A DNA stretch of 64,000 nucleotides from Cytospora piceicola. Its lineage: Eukaryota > Ascomycota > Sordariomycetes > Diaporthales > Cytosporaceae. The number at the start of each line of letters is the position of its first letter. Within the stretch, counting starts at the first letter, position 1. Shown here in pieces: positions 11,872 to 24,033 of this stretch. The stretch is from NCBI GenBank assembly GCA_023375675.1, contig JALQBC010000065.1, positions 62,491 through 126,490 on the forward strand, read 5' to 3'. The position numbers and the translations under genes are program-made. The notes under the pieces are model-generated. The model searched no databases. It saw only the letters and a list, made by a program, of their open reading frames with translations, and was not told the origin of the DNA.

Positions 11872-13699
11872 ATGGCGTTTTTCGAGAAAGCCATGTGGCA
11901 TGTTGATGAAGGCATCACCGGCCTCTTTGGTCAATGGAACGCTTGGTCGACCGGAATCGCTACCTTCCTCGTCGTCTATCTTTCTTATCAACTCTTTGCC
12001 CGAAGTGACCCCGACACCCACCCTCTGCTCCTCGCCCGTCAAGCCCAACCTTCCCCTGTGCGACAAGAAGGGGAGTCCTCCATCTACCGCTCCCACTCAT
12101 CGCCTCATGGAATGCCATTAAACGCCGGCCTGAACGTCAAGGAACCAGGTGCTGCCAAGTGGTCCAGAGGACGGGATGGTGATCTCCGGGATGTCTGGCG
12201 CCAGGCTGTCAGGGGAACTCCTGAGGCGGGCAAGCCCGCTGGCAAAGGCAAGATCTTGACTGTCCTTGGCGATGACAAGGCCACTGAACACGAGCTTGGT
12301 ATGTTAAGCCCCATGGTGCCATGGTGTCAGCCTTGACGGCTTCTAACATTCGCAGATGACGTGACCCGCCAGATCAACCTCATTGGAAAGCACATCGCTG
12401 ACCAAGGAGGCGCTCGTGTCGCCATCTACCTGCCCAATTCCGTGGAGTTGATCGCCACCCTGTTTGCATGTGCCTTCTACAAGCTCGAGGCTATCCTGAT
12501 CCCTTTCGATCAGTCCGACGACGCCATAATCTCTATGCTACGACGATCCGCCGCTGATACTGTCATTGCCCTTCCTGGCTCGTTCCCCTTCGAGACCGTG
12601 TTCAAGAGTTACCCCTCTCTGAGACAGCTCATCTGGGTGGTCGACGAGGGAAACCGACACTTGGACTGGAATGAGGTACCCCAAGGCGTGGGCGGCAGCG
12701 TCAATGTTGCGACTTGGCAGGACATCGTTCAGGAGAGCCCCGCGGACGCCGGCAAGGAACTCCCACCCGTGGAAGGTCAGTCGGAGGCCCAGGACATCAC
12801 CATCTTCTGGCAGTCCAAGCCAGGTGTTATGGAGGAAATGGTTCGCTTCGCCCACGCCAACTTTGTCTCCGCCATTGCCGCCCAGCTGTTCGCAATTCCC
12901 CAGTCCCAGCGCTTGGGTCCATCGGATCTATTCCTCCCCGCGGACGCGCTCACCAACACCTATACCCTGATCTTGACCTTGACTGCGCTGTACTCCAACG
13001 CCTCGGTCGCATTTAACTCCTCCACCAGCGACGAGATGGACCTGACCCTCGCGACCCGCGGCATCGCTCCCACCGTGGTCGTCGCCTCCCCCAAGGCTCT
13101 CCTGAAGACGCACGAGGAAACCAAGGGGCGCGTCAGCTCCTTCTTCGCCAACAAGGTCCACTGGCTCCAGACCCGCACGCTCACACAGAGCGGCGTCATG
13201 CCCGTCGCCTCCCTTCTGACGAGCTACAACGACAGCGCGCGCCCAGCCATCGGGCGCACGCCCGGCAAGCTGCGACTCATCTACACTGCTGAGCGGGCCG
13301 GCTCCAGCACCCCGCCTCTGTCGTCGGCGGTGCTGTCTGACTTGCGCATTTACCTGGGTGCGAGGCTGATCTATGCCCTGTCTGCGGCCAAGGTGGCTGG
13401 AGCGGTGTCACAGACCCAGTTCTACGATTACCGGGTGCACGAGGATAAGGGCTCGCACTTTGGACCACCTGTCACTTGTTCCGAGATCTTCCTGAGGGAC
13501 TCGGGTGATCATAAGATCACGGACGAGAGGGCTGTCGGAGAGGTAAGGTTTCCCGCTACCGGATATTATTCGACGAAAGAAATCTGTTCTAACAAGCACT
13601 TTCTAGATTGTCGCCCGTGGACCATGTGTTGCAGGCGGCGAGGCTGCCCTGGGGGTTATTGGCACGTTCCGCTTCGACAACACGCTTGCCTACGCCTAA
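11872..13699 (+). CDS. Membrane-anchored AMP-binding (acyl-CoA-ligase-like) protein lacking catalytic motifs
   Basis: Three exons (11872-12298, 12356-13542, 13607-13699) give 568 residues. A membrane segment lies near residues 21-42 (WSTGIATFLVVYLSYQLFA). It is followed by the N-terminal subdomain of ANL-superfamily enzymes (DDVTRQINLIGKHI, RVAIYLPNSVELIATLFACAFYKLEAILIPFD). In true ligases the next block is the phosphate loop SGTTGxPKG; here the aligned stretch reads FWQSKPGVMEEMVRFAHANF, without Gly-Thr-rich or Lys residues. The YGxTE motif is replaced by YALSAAKVAGAVSQT. The protein ends just after VGEIVARGP, so the TGD loop and the mobile C-terminal domain with the catalytic Lys are missing. 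This reads as a conserved fungal pseudoenzyme anchored to a membrane, not a working ligase. Both introns (GTATGT, GTAAGG) have good signals. Confidence 0.8.
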
Positions 13700-14004
13700 G
13701 TAAGGGGGTTTATGCTGGAAAAGTGCTTGACGATTTACAGCTCATAAAGACCAAGCATGGGTGTGCTATGGCTTCAGTTATAGGCCACCGAGCGAGTTGA
13801 CTGATTTCAGGATATTGTAATATGATTCACCAGAATACTCAATACTCAATTGTGCCGTGAATCCGTACAGCGATGTTATCCTAAATGCGACTCAATGCGC
13901 AACAAGCCATGAAATGGCATAATACATTTGATATGTTCCCTGATGCCCAACGCCTGGACGCCTGCCCTTTCCTCTCACTTATCATCAGCGATATCCATAC
14001 ATCA
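13700..14004. other. Short convergent intergenic region
   Basis: 305 bp between the ends of the AMP-binding gene and MCM5. It holds 3' flanks only; nothing else was seen. Confidence 0.5.
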
Positions 14005-16343
14005 TTACGCCCCGTTCCTGTAAACCTGCGCTCCCTGGTTGCGGAACATGATCGTGTCCCTCCTCTGCATAATCATCAAGGCCCTGTTGAGCGCCTGGTC
14101 ACTGAAGCCCTTGCCCTCCACCATCTCCCTCCGCAGCGTCGCCAGGCTCGTGCTCCAGCCGATGGGCAGGCGGCGCTTCAGCTCGGCCTCGATCCGGCCG
14201 ACCTCCTCGTTCATCTCCCGGCTGCCCTGGTTGCTGCCCTGGTTGACGGCGTCCATGGTCGAGCACAGGAACAGCCGGATGGCCTCGTCGACGTGGGCCT
14301 CCGTGGCCACCGGGGACAGCGTGAGCTTGGCGAGCGACTCGGTGATACGCACGATGGCTTCGAGCTGACGGACGGTGATGGGGATGGACGACCGCGTGTT
14401 GGCCTCGATCTCCGAGGCGTGCACCTGTCTACGGATGGAGACGAAGTGCGAGGAGAGCTTCTCGGCGGCGGCTTCGCTGAGACGTGGGGCACACCGGCTG
14501 GGTTGATGTCAGTACTGGGTTCGTTCTCAAGAGCTGTTCGGGTGCACACTTACGACTTGCAGTAGCTCAAATACCGCTTCATTGTCTCGACTGGGATCTC
14601 AGACTCCAACTCTGCCTCGGCCGCGGCGCCACCCTTGTGGATGCCCATGACGTGCTTTGCGATCCGCTCGTCGCGGCCGCGCTCGTGCTCATCCTTGACG
14701 ATGAAGATCATGTCGAAACGGGACAGGATGGTCGTCTGGAAATCAATGTTCTCGCCCGGCGTCTTCATATCGTCGTAGCGGCCAAAGATGGGGTTGGCAG
14801 CCGCCAGTACGGACGTCCTTGCGTTCAGGATAGTGGTGATACCAGCCTTGGCGATGGAAATCGTCTGCTGCTCCATAGCCTCGTGGATAGCAACACGGTC
14901 CTCATCTCGCATCTTGTCGAACTCGTCGATACACACGACACCGCCGTCTGCAAGAACCATAGCACCACCTTCCAGGTAGAACTCGCGGGTAGACTGGTCT
15001 CGTTGCACAGAGGCTGTGAGACCTGCCGCAGATGAGCCCTTTCCGGAAGTGTAGATACAAATGGGTGCTGCCTTTTCGACAAACTTCAGAAGTTGCGACT
15101 TCGCTGTACCAGGGTCACCGAGCAGCAAGACGTTGATGTCGCCTCTGAGCTTCATGCCGTCTGGAAGGATCTTCTTTGATCCGCCAGACAGTAAACACAG
15201 AATGGCCTTCTTGATGTCCTCGTTTCCGTAAATCGAAGGGGCAATGCACCTGGTCATGACCTGATAAAGGTCTGGCCTCCTGCTGAGCTCGAGGAATTCC
15301 TGCTCCTCCTCTTCTGAGAAAATGGCATGACCCTTGGCAGTCTGATCAATATCGGTCTGTATGCCGACGGCGCGGAGGTATGGTGTCCGGATAGCGACAG
15401 CGCCACCTGTTGATGAGTTCTTATTTCCCTTGTTCTGGTAAATCGAGAAGATGCCCATAACAGTACATCTCGATCCCGGGACGACCCGGTTTGTAAGATA
15501 CCTATCAGCAGATATGAGGACGTGTCGTGGCAGCTCTCCGACAGGGACTTGATCTGGCGCCTCCTGCAACTTGATGACTTGTTGGTCGACGAATTTGGAG
15601 TTCTCGTGAACAACGAAGTAAGGGTCCAAAGGACATGGGTCTGTCGGGTCGCCCTTTTGTCGGGCCCTTCCACAACGTCGTGGTAGGGTTACTCCGGTGA
15701 AGCCACCATCAATTCCCACCATTTGAGTATGGGCGCAATTCCGGCATTGGAGGTGGAGCTCGGTCGCTTTAGATGACATGACCGAGGCACCGATGACGAT
15801 ACCCGGTACTCTGACAAGGCGAGAAATTGTCAGGGAGTCGAGGTTTCGAATCGAGACATCTTCGGCATTTGAGTGCAGGAGAAGTTGGTGTGGTGGTAGG
15901 TCGACCTTGGCTTCGTGGGGGAAGACGATTCTTTGTGTACATTTCCTCAGCGCATTCTCGAACTATAGGCATCTTTTCGTTAGCTGCTTAACTTCAGTCT
16001 GTTGGTAAAGTGATTACTAGGCGACCGACCAATGGTAGAACCTCAGCAGGCTCGGTGACCAGGCGGTGCGCCAGCTCCTCATTGTACTTGATCAGGTCGC
16101 CGATGTTGATGTCGCAATAGTATTTTTGGAGAAGCGCATTCTCGCGCAATTGGTCTCTGTATGAGGGTCAGCAATAATTGTGACGGAAGTCATCTTGTTT
16201 GCGCATCCGTACCTGTAGACGAAGATGTTGTCGAGTCTGAATTCGAGGATGAAGGTCTCGAGCTGCTTCTGCACCTGGAGATTTGAGTCCTCGCCTTGCT
16301 CCCGGGGGAAGACGTGGAGGGTTTGTACAGACCCACGGTCCAT
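14005..16343 (-). CDS. MCM5: DNA replication licensing factor Mcm5
   Basis: Four exons (16343-16213, 16156-16030, 15962-14554, 14497-14005) give 719 residues. Mcm5 is a subunit of the MCM2-7 helicase, loaded at origins in G1 and activated with Cdc45 and GINS. Visible motifs: zinc-ribbon cysteines (CRNC at about 159-162, later Cys at 183 and 196), an OB-fold stretch ending [10 protein letters not shown], Walker A GDPGTAKS (368-375), Walker B VCIDEF (429-434), the arginine finger SRFD (about 500), and a winged-helix-like end [16 protein letters not shown]. The subunit is identified by [20 protein letters not shown] and by the N-terminus MDRGSVQT. Intron 2 uses a GTCGGT donor; no other choice joins EVLPL to FENALRKC. 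Two MluI boxes lie upstream. Confidence 0.97.
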
Positions 16344-17008
16344 CTTGAGGGTTTGCAATCTGGTGACGTTTTCAAGCGAAAAGTAGAATTGCGCGATGGG
16401 GAGAGGGGAGTCGTGGGAGGTAATGGTATGTCACCAAAGTGTGTGGGAGTTCCGAGGAGGGAAAGGCAAACAAATTGAGAAGAGCTTAACGCGCAAGTCG
16501 CGCCTGTACGCGTCTCACTGGCTCTTGCTCTTTTAGTACGCGTCAAGCCCATTTAGATCCCTGTCGTCTTTCATACATAATGCGCCACAGTTACAAGGAT
16601 ACAATGCGATGCTGTCCTCCGTTACTGCGCCACATTACATGTCGGGCCTCGCTCACCCAGGAGCTGATTGAGCTTCCCTTTCGGTTTAGCTGTTAAGTTG
16701 GAGTTGGTGATGACGCCGATCTTTAATTGTCTCAGCAAAGCTTCAAGTCTTCAACACATTCCTAATTCACTTGTCTCTGTGGTGTTGCTTCCGTATGCTT
16801 CGGATTTGTTTGACACCGAGACGACTATTCATCCCCAGTGACTGCGCCCTCCTGAGTTCGGTCTGAGATATAACAACCAGCAATGATTCCACGATAGTGA
16901 CCGTCGCGTTCGATCCATTAATAGCCCGCGCCGGCTACCCTGCTGAACTTCCAGGGACCATCTTGTCAACCTGCGCATTGTCGCAATCTCCGGCTTCCCA
17001 CATCCATC
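16344..17008. promoter_or_regulatory. Divergent promoter region, MCM5 / VPS54
   Basis: 665 bp between the two start codons. The MCM5-proximal part contains the two ACGCGT boxes listed separately. The VPS54-proximal part has pyrimidine-rich stretches before the ATG (TCCCACATCCATCATG). Confidence 0.6.
16508..16543. promoter_or_regulatory. Two MluI cell-cycle boxes (ACGCGT) upstream of MCM5
   Basis: ACGCGT occurs at 16508-16513 and 16538-16543, 165-200 bp upstream of the MCM5 ATG and spaced 30 bp apart (about three helical turns). A nearby CGCGCAAGTCGCGCC at 16491-16504 is also CpG-rich. ACGCGT is the binding site of MBF (Mbp1/Swi6-type APSES factors) at G1/S genes in yeasts. The function here is inferred from motif and gene identity. 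Confidence 0.65.
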
Positions 17009-20000
17009 ATGTACACGAACTCCGGCGCCCGCAAATCCGTCGACAGCCTGGCTTCACCTACCTCGCCGCATAGCATCCGATCAGATTACCCCTTCCACAC
17101 TGCTAGGCATGGATCTGTCAGTACGAGACGCGGCTCTACTGCCAGCTCCATACACTCTGTCGGCGGAGTGCTGGACCAAGGAACCTGGGGTGGTACCGTG
17201 CTGGAAGTAGGCCAAAATGGTTTGTTTATTCCTGCCTCCGTCATGGCGGACCTGCTGACCTCTAGACAGCTATATCCACGCTCTTGCAGCCCCCCATTGT
17301 ACGAACCGGCCTTCTGCCTCACACAGCAGCCCCTGCGTCCAGCGCTCACAAGCCACCGACAACCAAAGATATACCACCAGTTACCTTGACGACTATCCAG
17401 AAAGTGAATCCTGCTGAATTCGAGCCCTATCTTAAACAAGTTGGCGCCCTTTACAGGCAACTGCAGAAGATGAAGGAGAGTGAAGAGGAGGACATTATAC
17501 ACCGTAATCGAGGTCGAGGTGATGATGAACTCGGGGAATCCTTCGAACCCAACCGTCTGCAGCCATCAAGACGGCCGCCAAATTCCAGGCGGGGTTCTGT
17601 CTCTTCAATATCATCCTGGTCAAATATAGAAGCGCCGAGTCCAGTGCGAAGATCGAGTTCGAACTATACCAGAAGAGCTGCCCAAGGACCCCCACCGTTA
17701 TCGACGATTCCTGTGGTATACTTCGAGGAGGACTTCCATCTGGAGAATCCGAGGACGTTCGATGTGGTAAGCGAAAGATCCGAGGTAATACGACAAGAGG
17801 AGAAAGGCTCGAATGGGAATGCGCCGGTGCCCAGAAAGGCGCTGGCGACGAATGCGATCCTGCAGGAGAAATTGTCTTGGTATATGGACACGGTCGAAAT
17901 GCACTTGATCTCCTCGATCTCAACGGCCTCGACTACGTTCTTCAGCGCTTTGGGCTCTTTGAAGGAACTACATACAGAGGCGGCCGAGTCTGTTGAAAGG
18001 ATCAAGACCTTGAGGGAAGAACTCGAGGCCTTAGACGAGGAAATAGTGATAAGTGGACTCAACACCATTCAACAACGACGGCGGCGTGAACACATCCAGC
18101 AGCTGCATCATGCAGTCTTACAGTTGAAGGAAGTTATGAGCCAACTGGCCAAATGCGAGTCTCTGGTCGAAACGGGAGATGTTGATGCGGCACTCGACAG
18201 CATCGACTCTCTTGAGAGGCTCATCGCTGGCGAGGACGATGATTTTAGGCCACCAGCGCCGGCATTGCGCGACGTCCAATTGAGGGACCTCAGAGGCGCT
18301 ACAGCTTTACAAGGCGTCAACGAAGACATGAACACACTACGATCGCGAATCGGCAAGGCCTATGAAACGAAATTTGTGGTTAGTCTTATGACTGACCTCA
18401 AACGCCATCTCGAAGAAGTATCTACCCCGGAAGTCCTCATGCGCTGGAGTAGCGCTTCGGTGCGAGCAAGAGGCGGGCGGGCGAGGGATCCGTCGGCATT
18501 TCCGTCATATTTCAGTTCAACGGATGTTCTGCGGGCGAAGCTCATCGAAAGCCTGGCAGGCCTCTACAGAGCTAAGCAGATTACTGTCGCCGTCACAGCG
18601 TATAGGGAGTCTGTGATCAAGGAGATCAGGAATCTGGTGAAGCAGGGGCTGCCCAGCTCTAATGATGATGACGGTACGTCTGTCATGTCTGCTTCAACCG
18701 CCACAGGAGGACGAAAACTCTCTCAGAGGGAGAAGTCTTCGATCCTGGCGCGAAACCTAAGGGCACTTGACCCTGCCGACGCCGAAGAGTTGTTAGTCAA
18801 GGTCTACGTCAGCGTAACGGAGATTCTGAGGAGGGCATCAACACAAGTCAAGTTGATGCTGGACGTGGCTGCATCCATTGAGGATGGTTCAATACCATCC
18901 GGTCTGAAATCGCCGCCGCTAAAGTCACCACCGATGAGTCCAGGGGCAAGACGAACGTCCGTCGCTGGTCTCGAGGCTCAAGAAGAGATTCACAAGGTCT
19001 TGGACTTGTCTGCACTACTCGGCAATGCTGTCGACATAGCACAAGACAAGATCGTGCGAGTGCTCCGGGTGAGGTCGGAGCAGAGTACACACCTGGACCT
19101 GGTCTGGTTCCTCCGTTATTTCACCCTCAACTTGCACTTTGCCAACGAGTGCGAGTCCATATCAGGGAGAAGTGGTACTCAGCTGAAGGATGAGGTTAAT
19201 GATCACATCAAGAAGTTTGTTACAAACCATGGCGATAGTGAGCAACAAAAACTCGCACAAGGCATGGAATCGGACCAGTGGGGCGCTGTCGACTTCTCAG
19301 AGAAACACAACGCTCAATTGAAGCGGATTATGGAATGCAGCACGAGCGATCCGGCTGACTGGGCAATTGGTACTCAAGTATGGAAACCGCATCCAGATGA
19401 TGAGGTGAACGGCAACGAAACGCCATCACAGAACAATGGCGCAGGAAAATCCAGGGCTGTCATTGATTCACAAAGCTTCGTTCTGCCGAACTCGGCCTTG
19501 TACTGCTTGGAGGGCATGGAGAACTTCCTGCATCTAGTCGTCGGCATTCCCTCCATCACATCGGACGTCGCAAAGTCACTTATGCAATACCTGCGGGCCT
19601 TCGACTCGCGCTGCAAACAACTCATCCTCGGGGCCGGCGCAACGAAGTCTGCCGGTCTCAAGAACATCACAACCCGTCATCTGGCGTCATCTTCGCAGGC
19701 ACTGGGCTTTGTGGCTGCATTGATACCCTATGTTCGCGAGTTCGTCCGGCGTCATGCCCCTTCCGGTGGTGCGGCTTCTGGCCTGATGATGGACTTCGAT
19801 AAGGTGAAACGAGACTACCAAGAGCACATGCAGACCATATATGATAAACTCGTCGAGATCATGAGTGGGAGGGCCGCCACACATGCCCGAACTGCACGAA
19901 ATATCGACTGGCACACGGATCAGAAGAGCCCACATCCCTACATGGAGACACTGGTCAAGGAGACGTCCCTGTTGCACCGCAACCTCGTCAAACACCTTTC

Positions 20001-20374
20001 TGAGGACACCGTGCGCATGATCATGATACCCGTCTTCAGCAGCTTCAAGGAGCATTTCGGCCCCGCCTTCCAGGAGGCGGATCCAGTGACCGAGGCTGGC
20101 CGGGAAAGGTATGTATTCAAAGAACCCAGAGAACGCGAGTTGAAGGTTGCTAACGGGCGTCATTTCTAGCATGCTGCGTGACCTTGAACTATTCAAGGCG
20201 AAGCTAGAACACGTCGATGGTTTTGGGGACACATGCGACTACCTGACGGACATCGTCAAGTCGAAACACGTTAAGAGCGCCTCCCCGCCTCCCAGTGAGA
20301 CGAGGGGGGAGGACGAGAAGGCAGAAGGTGCTACTAATAAGGACGACGAGGCCAATGACGGTGGTGAAAAGTAG
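17009..20374 (+). CDS. VPS54: GARP complex subunit Vps54
   Basis: Three exons (17009-17219, 17270-20108, 20170-20374) give 1084 residues. Vps54 is part of the GARP tether (Vps51-54), which captures endosome-derived vesicles at the trans-Golgi. The N-terminus is Ser/Arg-rich and disordered. It is followed by KVNPAEFEPYLKQVGALYRQLQ, a coiled region (ESVERIKTLREELEALDEEIV and REHIQQLHHAVLQLKE), the central helical-rod region, and a C-terminal domain with VVGIPSITSDVAKSLMQYLRAFDSRCKQLILGAGA. Length matches fungal orthologs. The last exon gives an acidic disordered tail ending GGEK. Intron 1 is only 50 nt with a CTGAC branch; intron 2 has GCTAAC. The start was chosen because it opens the first exon with no upstream in-frame ATG nearby. 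Confidence 0.93.
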
Positions 20375-23300
20375 GGCCTTGCGGACTTGGGAACCAGGTT
20401 AGAGGGATGGGGCTTGCATAGAGGTGACAAAGTTGGCGTTCCGGCTTTGAATGATTGAGGGAGGAAAGCATAATTCTGACAAATAGCACGAGCGCATCAT
20501 ATCTGGCAAAAAAAATAGATTCTTTTTCTATGAAGGCCCGGGCCACGATGCCCAGTTCCTTGTCCCTGGCTAGTCGATTTACGACGCTCGACGACCGCAG
20601 TGTAAGTTCTAGTGCGTGGTAGAACGGTGTCACTGTACGACCATTGCGATACAGGTTCCGGAACAGTGTCTCGCTCCACCGTTGGGCGTTTTCAATTCTG
20701 CAGCACAACAGCGAAAAGCCGCAGGAGGGTTAAACTTGCCCCCATCCATCCACCGCGACATGTGGTCGTCTCCTCGTTCTCGACTCATCAAGTCCTACAA
20801 GTTCGTGGCCTACCGTCACTGGGTGGCTGACGGCATGTGGCTTGCCAGCCAACACGGCTGTCCGCATCCATATTTCAAGACAGGCCGTTTCAAAGCCAGC
20901 CCCGTGGGGTTAGTAGGGTGGCACTTGGTTGCTGCTGTCACCCAACCCCCCTGGCTGTGTTGCCGAAGCTCGCCGGTCGCCGAGTGCGGGTGTGATGGGT
21001 GCACAGCAGCTGTCGTCCAGTCTGTCTCCTCCCCGCCTCCCTTCCAGCCAAAGGGGCCCTCGTTGCTGTTTGCGTGGGACGGCTTCTCCCTCCCGATCGA
21101 CGTGGGACGAACTTGTGCTATGGGAGCAGGTTGACGCGTTGCACGGGCGGCGGTGTGTAGATGCCGTTGGCGTTTCAGGGCTCAGCCCTACGCCAACACA
21201 CCTTTCACGTCTGCAGATTCCCGCCTCAAGGGCACGAATCACGACGATGGGATCACGGCGACCCCCCAAAATAGGGCAGGGAAGGGTGTGATCCGTATTG
21301 TACAGTAGGCCCATGTGAGTGAGCCTTGGAAGCTGTCGGGATCGGCAGTGGCCAACACGCGGCGTGATGCCACCTGACTGCTTGCTCGGGAACATCGAGG
21401 CTTGCGATTATCGCAGATCGACTGCTTGGTTGCTACCATATTTGCTTCTTGTAGATACCAAGCAGCCAAGTATGTATGTATCCCTGCATCGTCAGACTGG
21501 GCACATCCTGGGTCGGCCCCGTCCACGGCAGCGATGGGTTGGGTAAGATGGTCATTCATGGCGGTTGGTCGCACGTATCTATCTATCCTGTCTGACCATC
21601 GACGCTGATGATGACTCTATGATTGCATTCCGGCACCCGCCACAAAGCCGTCTTGTGAGCAGCATCGGTTGGTAGCTTCCGGTGGCTGGCTGCTTCTCAT
21701 CAATGACCCGGGGGAGGATCGCTCATGTTTGCCAATGATAGACGGTCAGAGGATTGCACGACCTTGGAAGCACATGCAGTTCATGTGGTGACGTGGTGTC
21801 GTGGAACATCCTCACACAGCAAAGGCCGTGCATCCAACGTACTTGACGTCCCCCAAGATGCGCTAACCGCATGCAAGATTACCTATATGTATTTGGTTGG
21901 ACGTTGTGGTCCATGATTATCATCACCCTGACAAGGGCCGCAACAAGAACGAGTATTTTACGGATTACAGCCGGACAACTTCTCTTCCCCCTCAACCTCG
22001 ACCATGTCTGCACTGTGTATGTCCCTTATTGGTATTATTATTGTTATCATCATTATTATTATTAGCATTATCAAAAGGTGAAAGCGTCTATTGGTGTCGT
22101 TTCGCTCATCAAACTAGTCAGCCGCGTTCATTTCCTGACCTGGGCCCCAATGACAATTTGTTTACTTTGGTTGGACGAGCCGCGCGCCCCCTTTTCTCTC
22201 AATCCTTTGTCCCCCTCTCTCTGTCTACACGCCGGTATGTAATATCTTGGTTGGGTCAGGGGCCTTGTTTACAAAACGCTCGGGGCATATGCCAGGGCCT
22301 CCATTATTTCCGGCCAAGCCGCAGCGGCAACGTCCCTTAACACGGGGCGCAACGCGGCACATTTGGCCCGAGTTGGGGACATTGCTATGAATTAAATTGG
22401 AAATCCTGCCAACAAAGGAGTTCCGGCGTCTCGGATCCCGTCGAGAAGCGAGCCACGCGAGCGATCTAGAACAAGGCAAAATCAAAAGCACTTCTTTGTG
22501 TCTGTTCTTTTGTACCCCCAAACCCGTAGATTCGGTACCGCACATAAGTCTACTACTGCACTTGGTAAAGTAGCAATAGTTGCCAACAACAACAAAGGCG
22601 CCACTCAGAAAGCCCCAAGGGAACATATAACTATTATCAGGCTACTGTCAAGTCGAAGGGATACCCTGGGGTGAAGCCAGCACGAAAATACATTTCAGCT
22701 CGTGTACGTAAACGGCCCCAGCCTGGTGATGGGGAAGAATGCACGACCTTCAGCCACAGAACATGACGCGGAATTTCCGGGTGACAAGGGTACCCTCGAA
22801 CCAGGGCAATCAAGACGGCTCGGTGGGTTCGCTCCACTATCACGACAACAAGCGAACAGAAGTTGGCACTTTGACCATAATCACAGACAGTAAGTCGCAC
22901 AATGCCAATTCTATGTGCTGGTTAAACATCTAATCACAAGTGCGGGGAGGAAATGCTGATGATCGTGCACTGGTCATCGGAAACATAAAAAAAATGGGAG
23001 AAAAGGCTTGTTCTTGTTTGCTGAAGTTGCAGCGTTGACCTATATATATATATGTACAATTGAAATCGAGAATTCGAAATAATGGTGCTCTTCAGCTATA
23101 GTGAGTGTAGCGAAGGGGAGTAAAATTTGCAAGAGAGTGCCGGTCTAGGCTATACTGCCTAGATCCGTAATATGTTGTCTATGGGGAACTCGTGAATCGT
23201 TCATCTGTCGCGCCTTGTTTTCCTCCTTTCCAACCCTGTTGCAAGCCATATATCCAAGAATCCTCAAGACTCCTCTCCCTAGACCGCCGGGTCGAGCGAT

Positions 23301-23442
23301 GGGAACGGGGTATCTTAATAAACACACTTTGTGAGTGTCAAATGTGAATGGCAGTTGATCGTAGCTTCGTTGAGTGAGCGGCGCCTCCAGAGCGCGCTAA
23401 TTGACCATCCTATGGTCTCCGTTTTCTTTTTCCATGTCCCAT
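20375..23442. other. Long convergent gene-free region
   Basis: 3.1 kb lie between the 3' ends of VPS54 and the small secreted-protein gene, far longer than two terminators need. Open frames exist on both strands but none resembles a family. Simple repeats: an ATT-rich tract at about 22028-22071 and a (TA)n tract at 23041-23053. An ACGCGT lies at 21134-21139 without an associated gene. A non-coding transcript cannot be excluded. Confidence 0.4.
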
Positions 23443-24033
23443 CTAAGCCTTGAATTGACGGGCGTGGAGACGAGCCGGCTGCCAGTTGGCAGTAGTGACG
23501 GCCTCACGGGGGAAGCTCTGGGCCTCACGACCCTCGACATCGCGCTTGGACACGGCGATGTTGCCACCGCCCAGAGTGCTGATGAGGTGGGTGCTGGTGG
23601 TCGACTTGGTCTGGACATCGTCAGAGCCGATGTACAGGTTGGTGCAGCCCTCCATGGTCTGGCAACCGGAGACGGGGTCCGCGCTGTCTGCAGGGTACAA
23701 CTGGTAGACACCAGTGGTGTCATCAGGGTTGACGATGGCTGAGACGTCGAAGTAGGTCAGGTCTCCCCAGCTGTTGAAGGACACCTCGCCCAGCATGCCA
23801 GGGGTGTTCTCAGCATCGGTCGGGACGGCATACCAGTTGCCAATCCATGCGTCAGGGAAGTCGACGGTAACGCTGGCACCGCCAGAAACAGTAGTGGCAT
23901 CGAGGTCACTTTGGCCCGAGGTGGCGGTGAAGTAAACGGTACGATCCGTGGAATCCATGGACATGAATGTGACCTGGTTGGTAGCGCTTGCCAGAGCGGC
24001 AGAGGCGAGGATTGCAAGAGTGCTGTACTGCAT
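23443..24033 (-). CDS. Small secreted protein, function unknown
   Basis: An uninterrupted 196-residue frame with a clear signal peptide (MQYSTLAILASAALASA, then TNQ). The mature part begins NQVTFMSMDSTDRTVYFT and contains ASVTVDFPDAWIGNWYAV, GMLGEVSFNSWGDLTYFDVSAIVNP and two close cysteines (GCQTMEGCTNLY). I recognise this as a widespread Pezizomycotina secreted family, in places labelled 'DNase1 protein' in databases (from memory), but I see no nuclease motif and do not adopt that function. A dibasic KR after IAVS could be a Kex2 site, releasing a C-terminal peptide of about 36 residues ending ARQFKA. The frame continues upstream to another ATG at 24174, but only the ATG at 24033 places a signal peptide at the N-terminus. 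Confidence 0.8.
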   Translation of the reverse strand: MQYSTLAILASAALASATNQVTFMSMDSTDRTVYFTATSGQSDLDATTVSGGASVTVDFPDAWIGNWYAVPTDAENTPGMLGEVSFNSWGDLTYFDVSAIVNPDDTTGVYQLYPADSADPVSGCQTMEGCTNLYIGSDDVQTKSTTSTHLISTLGGGNIAVSKRDVEGREAQSFPREAVTTANWQPARLHARQFKA

